A stretch of 43,125 nucleotides of DNA, taken from positions 1 to 43,125 of the forward strand of contig VMFT01000011.1 in the NCBI GenBank assembly GCA_007376195.1. Direction: 5' to 3'. The DNA is from Parcubacteria group bacterium Gr01-1014_29 (lineage in GTDB: Bacteria; Patescibacteriota; Minisyncoccia; Ryanbacterales; 2-02-FULL-48-12). The notes under the pieces were generated by a model, which saw nothing but the letters and a program-made list of their open reading frames with translations, was not told the origin of the DNA and did not search any database. The translations under genes were made by a program, and so were the position numbers. Positions within the stretch are counted from its first letter, which is position 1. Every line of letters begins with the position of its first letter. Below, in pieces: positions 40,945 through 43,125 of this stretch.

Positions 40945-41234
40945 ATCTTTCCATTGAGGGCGTGCTGCGTACGCTTTCGGTCAACCTCAATAAACTAATT
41001 CCCCTTCTTGTTCTTGTGGCAACCGCGTTATTTTTATTCGGCGTGGTGCGCTATATCGCGGCGGCGGGTGATGAAGAGAAAACAAAAGAAGCACGGAGGC
41101 TTATTATATATGGCATAATCGGCCTTGCCACAATAATCGCGGTCTGGGGGCTGGTAGCCATCGTTATAGACTTTATTTTCGGCACAAAGACTATCCCCAA
41201 CATTCCGGGTGGAGATGTTGTAAATCCAATATAG
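40941..41234 (+). CDS. T4SS-pilin-like protein 5
   Basis: A 97-residue protein with two helices (LIPLLVLVATALFLFGVVRY; IYGIIGLATIIAVWGLVAIV) and the turn GDEEKTKEARR. The core motif FGVVRYIAAAGDEE is the group signature. It lacks a signal peptide. Confidence 0.8.
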   Translation: MNLSIEGVLRTLSVNLNKLIPLLVLVATALFLFGVVRYIAAAGDEEKTKEARRLIIYGIIGLATIIAVWGLVAIVIDFIFGTKTIPNIPGGDVVNPI

Positions 41235-41332
41235 TGGTGTATTATTTAATTAGGGTGGTGGTTTGTGTATAAAAGGCAATATCTACCAAAGGTCCTATAA
41301 AATTATCAGAATAATTTCCTAAAAGAACAAAA

Positions 41333-41680
41333 ATGAAAACGTTTTTAAGACGAATGGTCCCTGTAGGAGTAGCATTTTTGCCACTTTCTGTGTTCGCGCA
41401 AAATGACCTTACAGATATCTTCGAACGTTTTGGTTCACTTCTTAATGTTATCATCACGGTTCTCATGGTCCTTGCAACCGTTGTATTTCTGTGGGGTATT
41501 GTTAAGTACTTAACAGCAGGAGGAGACGAAGAAAAGATCAAAGAAGCACGGAGCATGATCATTTGGGGCATTATCTTTCTTGCAGTGATGGTTGCGGTGT
41601 GGGCGTTTGTGAACATTGTGCTTGACTTTGTTTTTGGAAATGCAGCAATCCCCGGAGTTCCTATTGGACCGCAACAGTAA
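41333..41680 (+). CDS. T4SS-pilin-like protein 6
   Basis: A 115-residue protein with a signal peptide (VPVGVAFLPLSVFA) and two helices around GGDEEKIKEARS. It is nearly identical to the next gene over the signal and helices, a recent tandem copy. Confidence 0.85.
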   Translation: MKTFLRRMVPVGVAFLPLSVFAQNDLTDIFERFGSLLNVIITVLMVLATVVFLWGIVKYLTAGGDEEKIKEARSMIIWGIIFLAVMVAVWAFVNIVLDFVFGNAAIPGVPIGPQQ

Positions 41681-41755
41681 ATAAATTATCCAACGAAGAT
41701 ATGAATCTTGCAAAAGGTCTCTCGTACAAACAAAATATTGGTATAACTTCTAAAA

Positions 41756-42109
41756 ATGAGTGCACTTTTAAAACGAGTGGTGGTTCTGGTGGGAGTAGCA
41801 TTTTTGCCACTTTCTGTGTTCGCGCAAAATGACCTTACAAATATCCTTGGTGATACTTCTAGCTTTCTCAATCTCGTCATCACATTTCTTGTACTTGTCG
41901 CCACTGTCGTATTTCTGTGGGGTATTGTTAGATATGTGACGGCAGGTGGGGATGAGGAAAAGATCAAAGAAGCGCGGCAAACGATCATCTGGGGGATCAT
42001 ATTCCTTGCCGTGATGGTTGCGGTGTGGGGGTTTGTGAACATCGTGCTTGACTTTATCTTCCAAGGAGAGACAGGAGACCTGTTAATTCCTGTAGGACCG
42101 CAGCAGTAA
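41756..42109 (+). CDS. T4SS-pilin-like protein 7
   Basis: A 117-residue copy of protein 6 (same AFLPLSVFAQNDLT and VVFLWGIVRYVTAGGDEEKI). It differs mainly in the linker after NDLTNI and in the C-terminal tail. A terminator follows. Confidence 0.85.
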   Translation: MSALLKRVVVLVGVAFLPLSVFAQNDLTNILGDTSSFLNLVITFLVLVATVVFLWGIVRYVTAGGDEEKIKEARQTIIWGIIFLAVMVAVWGFVNIVLDFIFQGETGDLLIPVGPQQ

Positions 42110-42148
42110 ACTGCTTCAGATTTCATTGAGATATAAACAAGGAGCCAA

Positions 42149-42172
42149 AAAACCCTTCTCTCGAAGGGTTTT
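42149..42172 (+). terminator. Rho-independent terminator after pilin-like gene 7
   Basis: AAAACCCTTC, TCTC, GAAGGGTTTT; a short T-rich run follows. Confidence 0.75.
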
Positions 42173-42199
42173 GTGTTTCTTTCTTGGTATGCGATAGGG

Positions 42200-42205
42200 T
42201 ATACT
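42200..42205 (+). promoter_or_regulatory. -10 box of pilin-like gene 8 (leaderless)
   Basis: TATACT ends six bases before the ATG at 42212. Confidence 0.5.
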
Positions 42206-42211
42206 AGAAAC

Positions 42212-42511
42212 ATGTCCCAAAGCATCACAATTTCAAGGATTTTTGCGCGCCTTACTGAAATTCTCAACCTTATTATTCCCTTTCTGGTACTACTTGCTAC
42301 CGTCATATTTATCTGGGGAATTGTGCGCTATGTAGCATCAGGAGACAACGAGCAAAAAGTAGAGGAAGCAAAAATCCTCATTATGTGGGGTATTATCGCG
42401 CTTGCCGCCATGCTCACCGTATGGGGATTTGTAAATATCCTTATAAGCGCGCTATTCGGCACAACCAATCTCCCCAACATCCCGGGCCCCGACTTACAGC
42501 CGTTTTTGTAG
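42212..42511 (+). CDS. T4SS-pilin-like protein 8
   Basis: A 99-residue protein with two helices (LIIPFLVLLATVIFIWGIVR; IMWGIIALAAMLTVWGFVNI) and the turn SGDNEQKVEEAK. ATG 42212 is chosen for the box just upstream. A copy-like C-terminus NIPGPD matches protein 5 (NIPGGD). Confidence 0.8.
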   Translation: MSQSITISRIFARLTEILNLIIPFLVLLATVIFIWGIVRYVASGDNEQKVEEAKILIMWGIIALAAMLTVWGFVNILISALFGTTNLPNIPGPDLQPFL

Positions 42512-42602
42512 CAGAGGTCGTTTTTTGTTTTGTCGCTGACTCGCAACAATGGGTGTTTTTTCAAATCAAAAAGCACCAGCTATAAGCTGATACTCTTTGG
42601 TG

Positions 42603-42674
42603 TGGACCTGGCGGGACTTGCACCCGCTTCATCAGGTGCTAACGCTGATATGTTACTGTATACACCACGGGCCC
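42603..42674 (-). tRNA. tRNA-like fold, degenerate (possible pseudo-tRNA)
   Basis: Read on the minus strand, the T arm GCGGG-TGCAAGT-CCCGC and D arm GTGT/ACAT sit at canonical spacing, and the anticodon stem TCAGC/CCTGA has one mismatch. The anticodon loop GTTAGCA would give UAG. The acceptor GGGCCCG/CAGGTCC has a mismatch, and the T loop lacks the normal TTC. An outer 11-bp stem TGTGGACCTGG/CCAGGTCCACA (42601-42611, 42673-42683) competes. Either a worn tRNA or a tRNA-like structure. Confidence 0.4.
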
Positions 42675-42683
42675 AGGTCCACA

Positions 42684-42983
42684 GCAGTATTGTAAGCAAA
42701 AAGAGCCCCTTTTCCAAGAGACCCTCTTTGTAGCACCTGATATAATGACTCATGGTGAGTCACACCAGCGTTGTGCCTTTATACTATCAGAAACGTATGC
42801 CATTTGTCAAGTTTTTGAAATGAGCGGGTTAGTGCATGACGTTAGAACCCTTCTTCGTCCATGCTTCACCAATGCTACGCAGGACTACGAAGGGCATGCC
42901 TGTTTGGGTGGCGTGTTTTCTATGCCCTCGTTTGCTCTAAATGGCTGAAAAGTGTTGGGAAATAAGGATATTTTATAACAGCT
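42684..42983. other. Non-coding tail with hairpins and an extended -10 box
   Basis: I see no convincing gene here. TGATATAAT (42738-42746) is an extended -10 box; TGACTCA/TGAGTCA (42746-42762) follows it directly. CTTCGTCC and GGACTACGAAG near 42850-42890, and GGGCAT/ATGCCC near 42893-42925, can also pair. A small RNA is possible but unproven. Confidence 0.35.
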
Positions 42984-43125
42984 ATGGACAAAGTAGTAAA
43001 TACATGCTATCATTTTGTCAAAGTTCCTGTGAATTACGAAACTCCACAACTGTGGATAAACGTACCCACGCCCAACAATCCCACACCCAGTGGGATTTTC
43101 TTTTGGTTCAATATTGTTGAAGAAA
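42984..43125 (+). CDS. Possible gene, 3' partial
   Basis: From ATG 42984 the frame is open to the right edge (47 codons). The start MDKVVNTCYHFVKVPVNYE and PQLWINVPTPNNPTPSGIFF look protein-like, but the frame is too short to name. No clear ribosome site; a TTTTATAAC box lies upstream. Low confidence because chance could give this length. Confidence 0.35.
   Translation, partial: MDKVVNTCYHFVKVPVNYETPQLWINVPTPNNPTPSGIFFWFNIVEE

Noticed and set aside
42745-42948. 67-residue frame after the tRNA-like fold
   Set aside because: It begins inside the -10 box and covers hairpins; no ribosome site and no family look.
1-43125. CRISPR arrays, rRNA, insertion sequence transposases and phage genes
   Set aside because: I looked for regularly spaced repeats, 16S/23S/5S cores and transposase or phage motifs and saw none.

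Overview
The window looks like a chromosomal segment of a Patescibacteria (CPR) bacterium, most likely of the Parcubacteria type. The reasons are the gene set (FtsZ, FtsA, DivIC-like, MurJ, bS21, an S1-like protein, LepA, HisRS, Pth, GyrA), the run of small two-helix VirB2/T4SS-pilin-like proteins typical of these genomes, many -10 boxes lying 5-12 bases before a start codon (leaderless mRNAs), and no sign of biosynthetic pathways. TGA serves as a normal stop (for example at 30010-30012), so this is not a UGA-glycine lineage. The assignment is inference from content; no search was run.

Layout. 1-987: 3' part of an NMT1/THI5-like ABC substrate-binding protein, then a 460-base non-coding stretch full of perfect inverted repeats. 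1449-5475: accessory genes (MBL-fold hydrolase, tRNA-Gly, a beta-barrel-like secreted protein, a HicBA pair, a patatin-like lipase) separated by two copies of one hairpin terminator. 5554-8447: SurA-N-like protein, DivIC/FtsB-like protein, a 35-residue membrane peptide missed by length cut-offs, and LepA. 8470-10153: a second HicBA pair, an orphan HicB and an unknown protein. 10443-15343: a lipoprotein, MurJ and a large O-antigen-ligase/TPR membrane protein. 15484-17453: a small HTH protein, RNase P RNA with its promoter, and FtsZ. 17640-19405: an AT-rich insert (inverted-repeat element, HUMPS-like enzyme, slipin) that separates ftsZ from ftsA. 19501-24311: a tight minus-strand operon lepB-hisS-HIT-rpsU-yqeY-ybeY-ftsA. 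24511-28337: Pth, a HepT/MntA pair, a small membrane protein and a short Mfd-like helicase. 28340-31217: an AT-rich island (broken methyltransferase, sulfotransferase, arginase-like protein, candidate small RNA) bounded by a 113-bp direct repeat of the mfd 3' end. 31268-37789: S1-like protein, degenerate MBL protein, GyrA, a methyltransferase and a solute-binding protein. 37806-42511: eight pilin-like membrane proteins plus a FnIII protein. 42603-42674: a degenerate tRNA-like fold, then an AT-rich tail with a partial ORF running off the end.

How it works together. Cell division and envelope growth dominate the core (FtsA, FtsZ, DivIC-like, MurJ, glycan ligase), with translation quality factors (Pth, YbeY, LepA, HisRS, bS21, S1). 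The accessory layer is toxin-antitoxin modules, an acquired sulfotransferase/arginase-like pair and a surface pilin array. The points most worth a second look are a LepA without its G3 DTPGH motif, an RNase P RNA with about 130 extra bases in the J2/4 core junction, the mfd-end duplication around the island, the split of ftsA from ftsZ, and the pilin array whose lead protein carries a lysozyme-like tail without its catalytic glutamate region.
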